A stretch of 64,000 bases of DNA from JAWKHR01 sp041394725 (GCA_041394725.1 JAWKHR010000012.1:1-64000), one strand, 5' to 3'; shown: positions 1 to 8,667, numbered from the stretch's first letter. Notes: generated by a model from the sequence alone, not told the origin. Numbers and translations: made by a program.

Positions 1-1
1 G

Positions 2-772
2 TCGCCGTCGATGGAGGCCGACATCCTCGGCAGCCGCACGCGAAGGCTCGAGGCGGCCGTGGAGAAGCACCGCGGCAAGTGTCCGTCCATCCAGGGCCGG
101 ATCCTGCGCGGCAAGCCGTCGGTGGCGCTCATCCAGGAAGTGCTTCGCGGCCGGCACGACCTGCTCGTGCGGTACCACGGGCGCGACCTCAAGGCGGAGC
201 GGGGCTACGGCGCCGTGGACATGCAGCTCCTGCGCAAGTGCCCGTGTCCGGTGTGGCTGGTGGGCGTGGGCGAGAAGACCCGGCCGAAGCGCGTGATGGC
301 GGCCGTGCATCCGGACCCGCAGCACCCGGAAGCGCGGGCGCTCAACCAGCGCATCATCCACGCCGCGGCGGAACTGGCGCGCCTCGAGAAGGGCCGCCTC
401 GTCATCATGACCGCGTGGGCGCCCTTCGGCATGAGCCTGATCGACGACCTGGTCACCGAGGAGGACCTGAAAACCTACCGCAAGGCCGCCGAGACGACCG
501 CCGCGGACGCGCTGAACGACCTGCTCGCGTCGACGGGCGATCTCGGGGTGAAGTTCGAGACCGCGCTGGTGAAGGGCGATCCCGCGAAGGTCATCCCGTC
601 CTACGCGAAGCGCCAGGACATCGACGTGATCGTGATGGGCACGGTCGCCCGCAGCGGCCTCGTCGGGATGATCATGGGCAACACCGCCGAGCGGGTGCTC
701 CAGGCCCTGCGCTGCTCGGTGCTCGCGCTGAAGCCCGACGGCTTCGAGACGCCCGTCAGGCCGGCGCGCTGA
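2..772 (+). CDS. Universal stress protein, tandem UspA domains (5' truncated)
   Basis: Two-domain UspA-superfamily protein; such proteins are cytoplasmic nucleotide-binding stress factors of poorly defined target. The frame is open to the left window edge and the first domain lacks its opening beta strand, so the true start lies outside; an internal ATG at 11 gives 253 residues. The remaining part of domain 1 ends in the strand CPVWLVGVG. Domain 2 starts near residue 94 (KRVMAAVHPDPQ) and ends with the nucleotide-binding pattern GTVARSGLVGMIMGNTAE followed by a final strand SVLALKPDG. The stop at 770-772 is followed by a convergent lipoprotein gene. The family call is secure; ATP binding by domain 2 is inferred from the motif. 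Confidence 0.88.
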   Translation, partial: SPSMEADILGSRTRRLEAAVEKHRGKCPSIQGRILRGKPSVALIQEVLRGRHDLLVRYHGRDLKAERGYGAVDMQLLRKCPCPVWLVGVGEKTRPKRVMAAVHPDPQHPEARALNQRIIHAAAELARLEKGRLVIMTAWAPFGMSLIDDLVTEEDLKTYRKAAETTAADALNDLLASTGDLGVKFETALVKGDPAKVIPSYAKRQDIDVIVMGTVARSGLVGMIMGNTAERVLQALRCSVLALKPDGFETPVRPAR

Positions 773-820
773 AGCGCCTGGTCCTGTCGCCGCGGCGCCC
801 GGGCTCGCCGGGCGCCGCGC

Positions 821-1741
821 CTACTTGATGATCGCCTGCTCGAGGATGGCCGAGTAGGCGTAGCCCGCGCCGAAGTCCTTGTCGATCCCGAGCGTGCCGG
901 TGACGGTGACGACCTCGCCGACGCGAACGGGTCGCGCCGTCTCGTCAGTCGTGACCGTCAGGTCGTTGGTCGCGTCGGCGTCGTTCCCGGACCCGTCGCG
1001 CAGGTGGAACCAGTTCCGTCCCAGGATGCCGTTGTTGACCTTGACGACGGTGCCGCGAACGGTGACGGGCTTGCCCGAGAGCGACTGCCGCTTCGCCCAG
1101 GCGTCGGCGATCGACAGGCCGCCCGCGGGCGGCGGGTTCGGCTGGACGACGGGCGGTCCGGCCGCGCCGGCCGACATCGCGGTCCCCGCCGGCGGCGCGG
1201 ACGCCGCTCCTGACGCCGTGGCGTGGCTGCTGCCGAGCGCCATCGATGACGCCGCGTCGCCCGCGGCCGGCATCGGCGCCGGCCCGGCCGTTGGCGCCAC
1301 GAGCGACTGCCCGTCGCGCGCGACCTGCGACACGAAGTAGACCAGCGGGAAGTCGCGGTCGAGCGTGTTGCTGTGGAAGTTCTGCATCGGCATCTCGAGC
1401 AGCACCGTCAGGCGCTCGCCCTTCGTCACCGGGAACTCGGTGGCCGCGATCCACACGTCCTTGCCGTCGGCCTGGAGTCTCGCGTAGGTGTACCCGCCCG
1501 AGTTGATCGACTCGGTGACCGCGCCCGTGAACGTCGGCGCACCGGCGTCCTGCGGCGCGGCGGCCTGTGCGGGGGCCGCGCCGGAGGCCGGTTGGGCCTG
1601 ACCGGCGGACGCGGCCGTGCCGGTGCCGTCCGCGGAGGTGCCGCAGGCGGCAGCGGCGAGCCCGAAGGCCGTGACGCAGGCGACCGCGAACCGGGTGACG
1701 GGACGACGAGGAGAACGGGGACGGCAGGACGTGGCGACCAT
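821..1741 (-). CDS. Predicted lipoprotein with C-terminal OB-fold-like domain
   Basis: 306 residues. The N-terminus has a basic stretch, a hydrophobic segment and a lipobox-like AAAC near residue 33, so export and lipidation are likely. Residues 35-70 and 150-200 are Ala/Gly/Pro-rich linkers. Between them (about 70-140) is a beta-rich segment (SGGYTYARLQADGKDVWIAA), and the C-terminus (about 215-306) has the pattern GKPVTVRGTVVKVNNGILG, NWFHLRDGSG, VGEVVTVTGTL, which resembles OB-fold proteins of the nucleic-acid-binding-like class found in secreted bacterial proteins. A TACGCT hexamer ends six bases before the ATG. The cellular role is unknown; the segment around 70-140 may be a second copy of the same fold. 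No conserved partner is visible next to it. Confidence 0.72.
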   Translation of the reverse strand: MVATSCRPRSPRRPVTRFAVACVTAFGLAAAACGTSADGTGTAASAGQAQPASGAAPAQAAAPQDAGAPTFTGAVTESINSGGYTYARLQADGKDVWIAATEFPVTKGERLTVLLEMPMQNFHSNTLDRDFPLVYFVSQVARDGQSLVAPTAGPAPMPAAGDAASSMALGSSHATASGAASAPPAGTAMSAGAAGPPVVQPNPPPAGGLSIADAWAKRQSLSGKPVTVRGTVVKVNNGILGRNWFHLRDGSGNDADATNDLTVTTDETARPVRVGEVVTVTGTLGIDKDFGAGYAYSAILEQAIIK

Positions 1742-1747
1742 GACGGT

Positions 1748-1753
1748 AGCGTA
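1748..1753 (-). promoter_or_regulatory. Putative -10 element of the OB-fold lipoprotein gene
   Basis: TACGCT, preceded by TGA (extended -10 style), ends six bases upstream of the ATG at 1741. Transcription would begin at or next to the start codon, so the mRNA would be leaderless. No Shine-Dalgarno sequence fits between. Seen in sequence; promoter function is inferred. Confidence 0.4.
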
Positions 1754-1797
1754 TCAGTGTTCCGCGCCGCCGGACGCGCGCCCGGGGGCCAGCGGCC

Positions 1798-2691
1798 TCA
1801 GTGCCGCGTGGCCAGCCGGTGATCGATGTGGGCGAGCTTGTCCGGATTGCGGACCACGCGAACGCCGGTGACGGCGTCCGCCTCGACCGAGAGCACGAAG
1901 ATCGATTCGAGTCTGCCGCCGACGCGAAGGACGAGCGCCGGCTCGGCGTTGACCTCCTCGATCGCCATCGACGCCTCGCTCGCCAGTCCCGCCGTCTGTG
2001 CCGTGCGATGCAGGCCGACCAGGAACGCGACCACGCGGTCGCGACCGACGAGCGGGCGGCGCGCCGCGGTCGCCTTGCCGCCGCCGTCGCTCCAGATGGT
2101 CACGTCCTGCGTCAGCATTGCCGTCAGCTCGGCGCCGTCGCCGGCCGTGAACGCGCGCGCGAAACGCTCCGCCACCGCGCGCCTTGCTCCGGCGGTGCCC
2201 GCGAGCCGCGGCCGGCCCTCCGCCAGGCGGGATCTGGCGCGGTGCAGGAGCTGCCGCGAGTTGTCGGCGCTCGTGCCGAGGATGTCGGCAATCTCCGCGT
2301 GCCCGTGGCCGAAGACGTCCTTGAGCAGCAGGACGGCGCGCTCCTCGGGCGAGAGCGCCTCGAGGAGCACGAGGAACGCCAAAGTCACGGTCTCGGATCG
2401 CTCGACGAGCCCATCCGGGCCCGCCTCCTGGTCCGTCAGGATCGGCTCGGGCAGCCACGGCCCGATGTAGGTCTCGCGCGTCGCCCTCGCCGACTTCAGC
2501 CGGTCCAGGCACAGGCGGGTCACGATGGTCGTGGCAAAGGCCTGGGGCGAGCGGACGTCCGACCGGTCGGCGGCCCGATAGCGCAGCCACGCGTCCTGCA
2601 GCACGTCCTCGGCGTCCGACGCGCTGCCGAGCATGCGATACGCGACGGAGAACAGGAGCGCCCGGCCGGTAGTGAAGACGTCCTCGCTCAT
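1798..2691 (-). CDS. ECF41-family RNA polymerase sigma factor with SnoaL-like C-terminal domain (SigJ-like)
   Basis: 297 residues from ATG 2691; this start sits four bases after the stop of the upstream epimerase gene. Order: sigma2 (about 5-80, FTTGRALLFSVAYRMLG, DAEDVLQDAWLR), sigma4 (about 115-165, EERAVLLLKDVFGHGHAEIA), then a SnoaL/NTF2-like domain to the end. The three motifs that define ECF41 factors are present: WLPEP after sigma2, DGGGK in the C-terminal domain, and NPDKL at the tail. In known ECF41 members the fused C-terminal domain replaces an anti-sigma factor and modulates activity, and the neighbour gene is the usual target. Here the operon is membrane protein, NAD-epimerase, sigma factor, with a matching promoter at 4017-4043, so autoregulation is expected. 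The inducing signal is unknown. Confidence 0.93.
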   Translation of the reverse strand: MSEDVFTTGRALLFSVAYRMLGSASDAEDVLQDAWLRYRAADRSDVRSPQAFATTIVTRLCLDRLKSARATRETYIGPWLPEPILTDQEAGPDGLVERSETVTLAFLVLLEALSPEERAVLLLKDVFGHGHAEIADILGTSADNSRQLLHRARSRLAEGRPRLAGTAGARRAVAERFARAFTAGDGAELTAMLTQDVTIWSDGGGKATAARRPLVGRDRVVAFLVGLHRTAQTAGLASEASMAIEEVNAEPALVLRVGGRLESIFVLSVEADAVTGVRVVRNPDKLAHIDHRLATRH

Positions 2692-2695
2692 CAGC

Positions 2696-3604
2696 TCACG
2701 CGACGCGGCGGAACATCGCCGCCATCCCATCTTCCATTGTCGGGTATCTCGGCCGCCAGCCGAGGCCGGCCTTCGCGCGGTCGTTCGACAACGGCATCTG
2801 GATCGACATGATGCCGGCCAGGTAGGGAGCGACCAGCCGGGGCAGCCAGGCCGGCACGCGGAACGGCCTCGGGGCGCCGGTGTGGGCGGCCAGCGTCTCG
2901 GCGATCTCGGTCATGCTGACGGCCCGATCGTCCACGATGTCGTAGACGGCGCCCGCCGGTCCCGCATCGAGCGCGAGCACGGTGGCGGCCACCGCGTCGT
3001 CGAGGTGGACGAGCGGCAGGCGGCCCCGGTCGTCCCGGACCACCGGCAGCCGGCGCTGGCGCACGAGGTCGATCATCGCCCTGGTTGACGGCGTGCCCGG
3101 ACCATAGAACATGCCGTATCGCAGGACCACGCCCTCGACGAGACCCCGCGCGGAGGCCCGAAGCACCTGATCTTCCATCGCGGCTACCGCGGCCGCGGCG
3201 TCGTTCGACGGCGCTCCCGCGGAGGAGTCTCGCGGCGCCAGCAGCGCGAACGATCCAGCGACGAACCGGCGCGCGCCGGCCGCGACCGCGGCATCGAGCA
3301 GGTTGCGCGTGCCCTCGACCCGGAGGCGATTGGTCGCCGTGATGTCGCCGGCCTTGCGCGGGCCGTCCTTGGGCAGCGCCGTCAGCTGGTGAATCACGTG
3401 CGTGGGGCTGGCGGCCGCGACCGCAGCCGCCAGGGCGGGCCGATCCAGCGCGTCGGCCACGGCCACCGACGCACCGAGCGCGAGGAGATCGGTCCGCTTG
3501 CCGATCGACCGCGTGAGCGCCGTCACGTCGTGCCCCGCGGCGACCAGCGCGCGTACGAGCGGCACGCCGATGGTGCCCGACCCGCCGGCGACGAAGACTC
3601 TCAT
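2696..3604 (-). CDS. NAD-dependent epimerase/dehydratase family protein (extended SDR)
   Basis: 302 residues from ATG 3604, chosen because it follows GGAAGGAGAA at good spacing and overlaps the upstream stop as ATGA. The Rossmann motif is VFVAGGSGTIGVPLV at the extreme N-terminus, typical of extended or atypical SDRs. Later motifs include HVIHQLTALPKD and a Tyr in LRYGMFYGPGT, where the usual YxxxK is replaced by a YGxxYGPG-type pattern seen in sugar-nucleotide epimerase-like enzymes. The substrate is not evident. It is the middle gene of the ECF41 operon; oxidoreductases, DoxX proteins and SDRs are common partners of ECF41 factors, so this is probably the effector under sigma control. Family secure, reaction unknown. 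Confidence 0.88.
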   Translation of the reverse strand: MRVFVAGGSGTIGVPLVRALVAAGHDVTALTRSIGKRTDLLALGASVAVADALDRPALAAAVAAASPTHVIHQLTALPKDGPRKAGDITATNRLRVEGTRNLLDAAVAAGARRFVAGSFALLAPRDSSAGAPSNDAAAAVAAMEDQVLRASARGLVEGVVLRYGMFYGPGTPSTRAMIDLVRQRRLPVVRDDRGRLPLVHLDDAVAATVLALDAGPAGAVYDIVDDRAVSMTEIAETLAAHTGAPRPFRVPAWLPRLVAPYLAGIMSIQMPLSNDRAKAGLGWRPRYPTMEDGMAAMFRRVA

Positions 3605-4008
3605 GACGTTCTCCTTCCGCCAACGATCACGCCAATGGCCAGCAGCGCGCCCGCCGCCTCTGTGATCGACAACAGCACCGCCGTCGTCGCGAAGAGCGGC
3701 CGCCACCCGGTCGCGACGCGGGCGACGTGATCCGCGCTGTCGAGGACGAAGTGATTGACGACACCGAAGACGAGCGACCCGCCGAGGGCCAGCCCGACGA
3801 TCCAGGCACCCGGCCGCTCGGCCAGACGGGTCAGCGCGAGGCCCGCGAGGGGGATCGCGAGGACCACCGCGAGGACGAACACGCTGGCAACAGGCGGCAT
3901 CGGCACCCCGGCGCCCGCATGGGCGGCGCCGTGCGCGAGGGTCACGATCAGGTGGACGAACACCGCCGCGGCCATCCAGCGCCAGAGCCTGCTGTGGCGT
4001 GTCTTCAT
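3601..4008 (-). CDS. Four-helix integral membrane protein of the ECF41 operon
   Basis: 135 residues with four predicted membrane helices: about 10-30 (WMAAAVFVHLIVTLAHGAAH), 38-60, 68-90 and 105-132. The His-rich first helix (HLIV...HGAAH) and size resemble small DoxX/DoxD-like or DUF-type membrane proteins, but I do not recognise a specific family. It is the first gene of the operon: its stop overlaps the epimerase start by ATGA, and the ECF41-type promoter motif ends eight bases upstream of its ATG. The context makes it a candidate sensor or effector of an envelope response; that is inference only. Confidence 0.72.
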   Translation of the reverse strand: MKTRHSRLWRWMAAAVFVHLIVTLAHGAAHAGAGVPMPPVASVFVLAVVLAIPLAGLALTRLAERPGAWIVGLALGGSLVFGVVNHFVLDSADHVARVATGWRPLFATTAVLLSITEAAGALLAIGVIVGGRRTS

Positions 4009-4016
4009 GCCCGGTT

Positions 4017-4043
4017 GACGAGTCAGGGAGGCGCGATGTGACA
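4017..4043 (-). promoter_or_regulatory. ECF41-type promoter motif
   Basis: On the minus strand TGTCACA (4043-4037), then exactly 16 bases, then CGTC (4020-4017). This is the bipartite sequence known for ECF41-dependent promoters. It lies eight bases before the ATG of the membrane-protein gene that heads the operon containing the ECF41 sigma factor, so autoregulation is strongly suggested, and the transcript would be almost leaderless. Confidence 0.75.
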
Positions 4044-4136
4044 GGAGCGGGCCGCGGCGACCCGGAGCGGCCGCCAGGTCGAGGCCGACGACGGGGAAGC
4101 CTCAGGAGGCGGCCTCGACGACCGACCTTCCGCGCC

Positions 4137-4550
4137 TCAGACCTTGAAGCCGTCGGGCGCGACCGCGATGAGCAGCTCGCGAATGGCGGCCTCGGGCAAC
4201 GCGCCGTCCGGACCGTCGGGCTGGAACGTGAACCCGGTCATGTAGACACCGGGTGAGGTCCGGCGCGGCTGCGTGTGCACGGCCACCGCCGAGACCTCGA
4301 CCGCGGCCACGCCCGGGCCCGTCAGCCGGATGTGCAGCCGCTGGCCCGACCGGAAACTGACCTCGCTGAGCACCGCGAAACCGGTGCGGTTCAGGTTGAG
4401 GACCCGGATCGGAAAGCCGACGGGCACCAGCTCTCCCTTCACGCGCAGCAGCACGTCCACGCGCGGCGAGCTCCGCTGGTTGCGCGACTGAAGGCCCAGT
4501 GCCATCCCGGTGGGACAGGGCAACACGCATGCCAGTGGCTCGAACGCCAT
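4137..4550 (-). CDS. PilZ domain protein
   Basis: 137 residues from ATG 4550; an internal ATG (MALGLQSRNQR, 122 residues) is an alternative and closer to the domain edge. PilZ domains bind cyclic di-GMP and relay it to motility, pilus or exopolysaccharide systems. The first binding motif RxxxR is present (RSSPR, about residue 26-30). The second motif, normally [D/N]xSxxG, reads NLNRTG, with Asn in place of Ser, so binding is plausible but not certain. It stands alone between the ECF41 operon and the regulatory-domain proteins; the type IV pilus genes are 15 kb away. Domain call good; partner unknown. Confidence 0.8.
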   Translation of the reverse strand: MAFEPLACVLPCPTGMALGLQSRNQRSSPRVDVLLRVKGELVPVGFPIRVLNLNRTGFAVLSEVSFRSGQRLHIRLTGPGVAAVEVSAVAVHTQPRRTSPGVYMTGFTFQPDGPDGALPEAAIRELLIAVAPDGFKV

Positions 4551-4634
4551 GGCGACCCGCGGCCGGCCGCCGCGCGGCCTCGGGCCGGCACGAAGACCCG
4601 CCGTCGAATGACAGATCTGGCCGGTGCGGGCGGC

Positions 4635-6518
4635 CTACTTGATCCGGATGTCCTGCCGCGTCGTCTCGCCGTCCTTCACGACGATGGGGATCGAGGCCGG
4701 CAGCAGCTGCTCCAGGAACGACGCCGACCGCCACTCGTCGTCGGCCACGTCGGTGAGGGCCGCGACGCGGTAGTCGCCCGCGGGGAGATCCCGCGCGAAG
4801 AACGTCCCGTCGTCGCCGGGCCTGACGACCTGGACGCGCGGCGACCGCGGGTGCCAGAGTCCGCGGTCGGCCGCGAAGATGACGATGAAGTAGTCGGACG
4901 CCGGCGCGCCGGAGGCCGAGGAGAGCACGCCCGTCACGAGCGAGTGCTGATCGGTCATCGCGATCGTCACGTCGTCGATGCTGCCGTGCTCGAACGTCAG
5001 CGGCGCGTCGCGCAGATCAGCCCCGTTCGCTGTGATCGCGCGCACCGTCCAGTCGCGGCCGACCGCCGGCGGCAGGCGCACCTGCACGTCGTAGTCGCCC
5101 GGCTGGATGCCGGTGACCTGGAACGCGCCCTTCTCATCCGTGATGGCCGATCGCACGGTCACGCCGGACAGCGGCGAGTCGCTCGTCGGGACGCCCGGCG
5201 TCGAGCGTCCGACGGGCTCGATCGAGATGCGGGCGCCTTGCCAGGAGTCGGGCGCCGCACCAGAACCGGCGGCCGCGAGCGTGCCCGAGAACGTCATGCC
5301 GGGCTGCAGGCGCAACGCCAGACCGTCGATGTCGTCACCCGAGACCTGCACGCTGGCGACGGCCCAGTCCGTCTGCTCGCCCGTCGAGATCGACCGCAGC
5401 GACCCATCCGGGTTGAGCGTCACCCCGCCTCCGAGGGCGGTGATTCGGTAGCTGCCGGGTGGGACGTTGCTGATCGTGAATCGGCCCTGCCGGTCGGGCC
5501 GGCTGGGTCGAGGCCCGAGGAGGCCGGACAGCGGAAGCGGGGGACCGATCGCGTCGGCCGCGATCGTCACCGCCGGCGCGGGCCGGCCGTCGACGCCGGT
5601 GACCACGCCGGAGATCGTGGCCATCTGGATCAGGGCGATCGGAATGTCCACGCCCTCGCGTTCCTCGCCGAGGCCGACCGTCACGGGCGTGGCCACCGAG
5701 GCCACTGGCGTGCCGGGATAGTAGGTCGGCGTGTAGCCGACCATGCGCGCCTCCTGCGCGGCAGCCGCCCGCGCGGCGGGCAGCGCGGGACGTCCGCCCG
5801 GCTGCGCGAGTTCGCGGACGACCTCGTCGTAGCTCCGGGCCCGGACCTCGATCTCGCCGCGCCCGACCGACGGCAGCGCCCCGACGAGGTAGTCGCCTGG
5901 CGCGAGGCCGAAGATCCGGTAGACGCCGCGATCGTCGCTCGTGAACTCCCCGGCCGTGACCAGGCGTCCCCCGGCCTCCGCCTGCGCGATCGGGATCGCC
6001 ACGACCTGGGTGTCCGCGAGTGGCTCGCCCGTGGCGAGGCGCAGCGTGCCCGTGATGACGGCGCCTCGCGGCAGCACCACGCGCACGCCGGTGAGCTGCT
6101 GCGCTTCGGCGAGCGCGATCGACGTGCCGGGACGTCCGGGGCGCCTCGCGCCGAAGCTGTTCCGCAGATACGCCGGCTTGTCCGCCGTCAGCGTGTAGCG
6201 GCCCGCGGGCAGACCGCGGAAGGCGAACCGCCCGTCGTCGTCCGTCACCAGGCTGCGCGCATCGCTGCCGTCGCCCGCCGACAGCGTGACGATCGCGCGC
6301 CGCACGGGCGCGTCCGAGTCCGTGCCGCCGGTGACGACGCCCGCCAGAAGGGCCGTGCCGGCCGGCGGCCGCTCGGCCCGCGCCGCCGACCCGTCGCGCT
6401 GCTGCGCCTGCGCGGCGTCGACGGACATGTCCGGGCGCGCGGCGCCGACGACCGCTACGACGCAGGCGAGGCGGGTGATGCCGGCGACGACGAGCCGGAC
6501 CCGGCGTCGGGCGGTCAT
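4635..6518 (-). CDS. Secreted carboxypeptidase-regulatory-like domain protein
   Basis: 627 residues from ATG 6518, which overlaps the upstream stop as ATGA; the open frame continues upstream but inside the preceding gene. A signal peptide is likely (hydrophobic stretch about residues 8-25, ending AQAQQ). The body is a string of beta-sandwich repeats of the CarboxypepD_reg/CnaB-like type, recognisable by patterns such as DGRFAFRGLPAGRYTLTA (about 80), DRGVYRIFGLAPGDYLVGA (about 170), QGRFTISNVPPGSYRITALG, KGAFQVTGIQPGDYDVQV and DGTFFARDLPAGDYRVAAL. These domains are non-catalytic and usually found in surface or TonB-linked proteins. It shares architecture with the gene directly upstream. Precise function unknown. 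Confidence 0.83.
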   Translation of the reverse strand: MTARRRVRLVVAGITRLACVVAVVGAARPDMSVDAAQAQQRDGSAARAERPPAGTALLAGVVTGGTDSDAPVRRAIVTLSAGDGSDARSLVTDDDGRFAFRGLPAGRYTLTADKPAYLRNSFGARRPGRPGTSIALAEAQQLTGVRVVLPRGAVITGTLRLATGEPLADTQVVAIPIAQAEAGGRLVTAGEFTSDDRGVYRIFGLAPGDYLVGALPSVGRGEIEVRARSYDEVVRELAQPGGRPALPAARAAAAQEARMVGYTPTYYPGTPVASVATPVTVGLGEEREGVDIPIALIQMATISGVVTGVDGRPAPAVTIAADAIGPPLPLSGLLGPRPSRPDRQGRFTISNVPPGSYRITALGGGVTLNPDGSLRSISTGEQTDWAVASVQVSGDDIDGLALRLQPGMTFSGTLAAAGSGAAPDSWQGARISIEPVGRSTPGVPTSDSPLSGVTVRSAITDEKGAFQVTGIQPGDYDVQVRLPPAVGRDWTVRAITANGADLRDAPLTFEHGSIDDVTIAMTDQHSLVTGVLSSASGAPASDYFIVIFAADRGLWHPRSPRVQVVRPGDDGTFFARDLPAGDYRVAALTDVADDEWRSASFLEQLLPASIPIVVKDGETTRQDIRIK

Positions 6519-8536
6519 CGCGATCCCTCCATGACGAGATCCAGGGTCCGGTCCAGGCCTGGCGCCACCGTGAGTCGCGCCGCGCGCGCCACGAGCGTCT
6601 GCAGGAACTCCGGATCCGTCCAGCGCTGCCGATCCTGATCGCTGACCGCGGCGACGAAGTATTCGCCGGGCACGAGCGCAGGCGCGCGGTAGGACCCGAG
6701 CGGGGTGATGGTCGCCGTCTTGAAGTGCGACGCGCTCAGACCGTAGTCGCGCCACGCCGCCTGGTCGGTCGGGAAGAACAGGACGGCGCCGCTGTCGACG
6801 GGCGATCCGGCACTCGTCCGCACGTAGCCCGTCAACGACGTCGTCCGGCTCGTCAGGTGGACGACGACGCCGGTGATGTCGCGACTGCCGTCCACGACGA
6901 GAAATGTGTTCAGCAGGTCGCGGCCCTCGTACTCGATCGACGCGACCGAGAATCCCTGCGTGCCCAGGCCGACGTCGATGACGTACCGGCCTGGTAACAC
7001 CCGGGTGATTTCGAGTGGGACCGGGACCGGCGGCGTGGGGTCTCTCGAGCCGGAAAGGCCTCCGAACGGCAGGCCCAGCGAGAGATCGCCGCCGGCAGGT
7101 TCCAGGCGGATAACTGGTCCGGTACGCACGCCCTCCGGCGGGTTCGGGCTCTCGTCCCACAGGTAGTGCCCGGTCACGGTGACGCCCGCCTGCAGGGGAA
7201 TCACGAGGTCGCGGACGTCCTGACGGCCGACGCTGAGCGGGATGCGCCCCATGACGCCCGGCCCGCGGCCGGTGCGTGCGACGTAGCGCAGGTTGTTGGT
7301 CCCCGCGATGCCGCCGGTGCTCAGGCCCCCGGCGAACAACTGCGCCCGCGACGGCATGATCTGGCCGAGCGAGCTTCCCGCCGCCGGGCTCGCGAGGCCG
7401 AACTGCCTGGTGCTGGCGACGACGACGTAGTCACCGGCCGGCACGCGGAGGAACGTGAAAGCCCCGGCGTCGTCGGACAGCGTCAGCGCGGCCTCGGCGG
7501 CGTCGCCGATGCTCTCCGCGCCGACCGGCAGGATGCGGACCGGCACGCGTGCCAGCACGTCCGCATCCCCCGTCAGGTGCCCGGAGACGCGGACGGTGGG
7601 GACGAGATCCATCTGCACGTCGACGTCGGTGCGTTCGTCGCCGTAGTCGACCGTCACGGCCGACGCCTGGTCCAGCGAGCGCGCCGTCGGGTGGAACGCC
7701 ATCGGATACGCCGTGGCGCCCGAGCCGGGCAAGGGCGTCGGGAAGACCCCGACCAGTAAGCGCAGGTCGGCGTTCTCGTCCTCCCGCGTCATCGCCAGCG
7801 GCGTCGGCGCGGTCGCGGCGGCGCCGCCCGGTGGCGGGGGAGCCACGGTCGTCGCCTGGGCGGCGGCTTCACCCGGCAGGGTGAGCTGGACGCTCGGCAC
7901 CTGGATGACGTACGCACCCGGCCGGAGGCCGGCCAGACGATACCGGCCGCGATCGTCGGTCCGGGCGTCCGGCCCGGAGGCCCACTGTTCGTGTCCGGCG
8001 ACGCGCACGCGCACGAGCGCGCGGACGGGGATGCCGACCAGCGGTTCGCCGCGCTCGTCGCGCACGGTGCCGGTGATGGCGGCCGGCCGCCACAGCGTGA
8101 GGTTCGCCTGCTGGAACCACTGGCCGTCGCGCAACTCGAGTCGGACGGCGACGTTGATGCCGGGCGTCTCCTTGTAGCTGCCGGTGAAATAGCCCGGCTT
8201 GGACGCGCTCAGCGCGTAGTTCGCGAACGCGGGCAGCCGCGTGAAGACGAACCGCCCTCGCGCGTCGGTCAACTGGCGCGGCAGCGGGCCGGGCCCGCCG
8301 CGCCCGGGGCCGGCGAGGCTGACGATGGCGCCGTCGATGGGCTGCCCGGTGGCGCCGTCGGTGACGACCCCGCTGATGGCGCCGGTGCCGGTCTGGACCG
8401 TGAAGGCCTGCATCGCCTGCGTGGCCGCGCCGGTGCCGTCCAGGGCGCCGGCCGGCGCCATGGCCCGCGGCTGCATCGCGGCGCCCCACACCATGGCGCC
8501 GATGGCCGCGCATGACAGCGCGAGACGTCTGCGCAT
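6515..8536 (-). CDS. Secreted carboxypeptidase-regulatory-like domain protein (paralogue)
   Basis: 673 residues with signal peptide (about 1-27, ending QPRAMA). Repeats of the same beta-sandwich type: RGRFVFTRLPAFANYALSA, RGRYRLAGLRPGAYVIQV, AGAFTFLRVPAGDYVVVAS, PGRYVIDVG and a C-terminal LVPGEYFVAAVSDQDRQRW, which is nearly the same ending as the downstream gene (ARDLPAGDYRVAALTDVADD). The two genes therefore look like a duplication and are translationally coupled. The start is supported by GGAGG about ten bases upstream and by a CATAAT -10-like hexamer at 8572-8577. Likely exported to periplasm or outer membrane; ligand unknown. Confidence 0.83.
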   Translation of the reverse strand: MRRRLALSCAAIGAMVWGAAMQPRAMAPAGALDGTGAATQAMQAFTVQTGTGAISGVVTDGATGQPIDGAIVSLAGPGRGGPGPLPRQLTDARGRFVFTRLPAFANYALSASKPGYFTGSYKETPGINVAVRLELRDGQWFQQANLTLWRPAAITGTVRDERGEPLVGIPVRALVRVRVAGHEQWASGPDARTDDRGRYRLAGLRPGAYVIQVPSVQLTLPGEAAAQATTVAPPPPGGAAATAPTPLAMTREDENADLRLLVGVFPTPLPGSGATAYPMAFHPTARSLDQASAVTVDYGDERTDVDVQMDLVPTVRVSGHLTGDADVLARVPVRILPVGAESIGDAAEAALTLSDDAGAFTFLRVPAGDYVVVASTRQFGLASPAAGSSLGQIMPSRAQLFAGGLSTGGIAGTNNLRYVARTGRGPGVMGRIPLSVGRQDVRDLVIPLQAGVTVTGHYLWDESPNPPEGVRTGPVIRLEPAGGDLSLGLPFGGLSGSRDPTPPVPVPLEITRVLPGRYVIDVGLGTQGFSVASIEYEGRDLLNTFLVVDGSRDITGVVVHLTSRTTSLTGYVRTSAGSPVDSGAVLFFPTDQAAWRDYGLSASHFKTATITPLGSYRAPALVPGEYFVAAVSDQDRQRWTDPEFLQTLVARAARLTVAPGLDRTLDLVMEGSR

Positions 8537-8644
8537 CGGTGGACCTCCGCCCGTGTTGACCGTGTGGGGGGATTATGGGGGACCGGGTGCGGTGAGGCAA
8601 CCTCGCGTTCCACGCTTCGTCGGCGTCGGGACGCGCGGCTGGAC

Positions 8645-8650
8645 TAGACT
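8645..8650 (+). promoter_or_regulatory. Putative -10 element of the orphan permease gene
   Basis: TAGACT lies 17 bases before the ATG at 8668, leaving an approximately ten-base leader that holds the Shine-Dalgarno GGGAGG. No convincing -35 was seen. Function inferred from position and from the same hexamer in front of pfkA and folD. Confidence 0.35.
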
Positions 8651-8667
8651 GGCGGCGGGAGGCCGCC

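Noticed and set aside
4635..7160. Longer start for the first regulatory-domain protein, adding about 210 residues
   Set aside because: The extension lies entirely inside the paralogous upstream gene in another frame; the ATG at 6518 has the ATGA overlap and a signal peptide.
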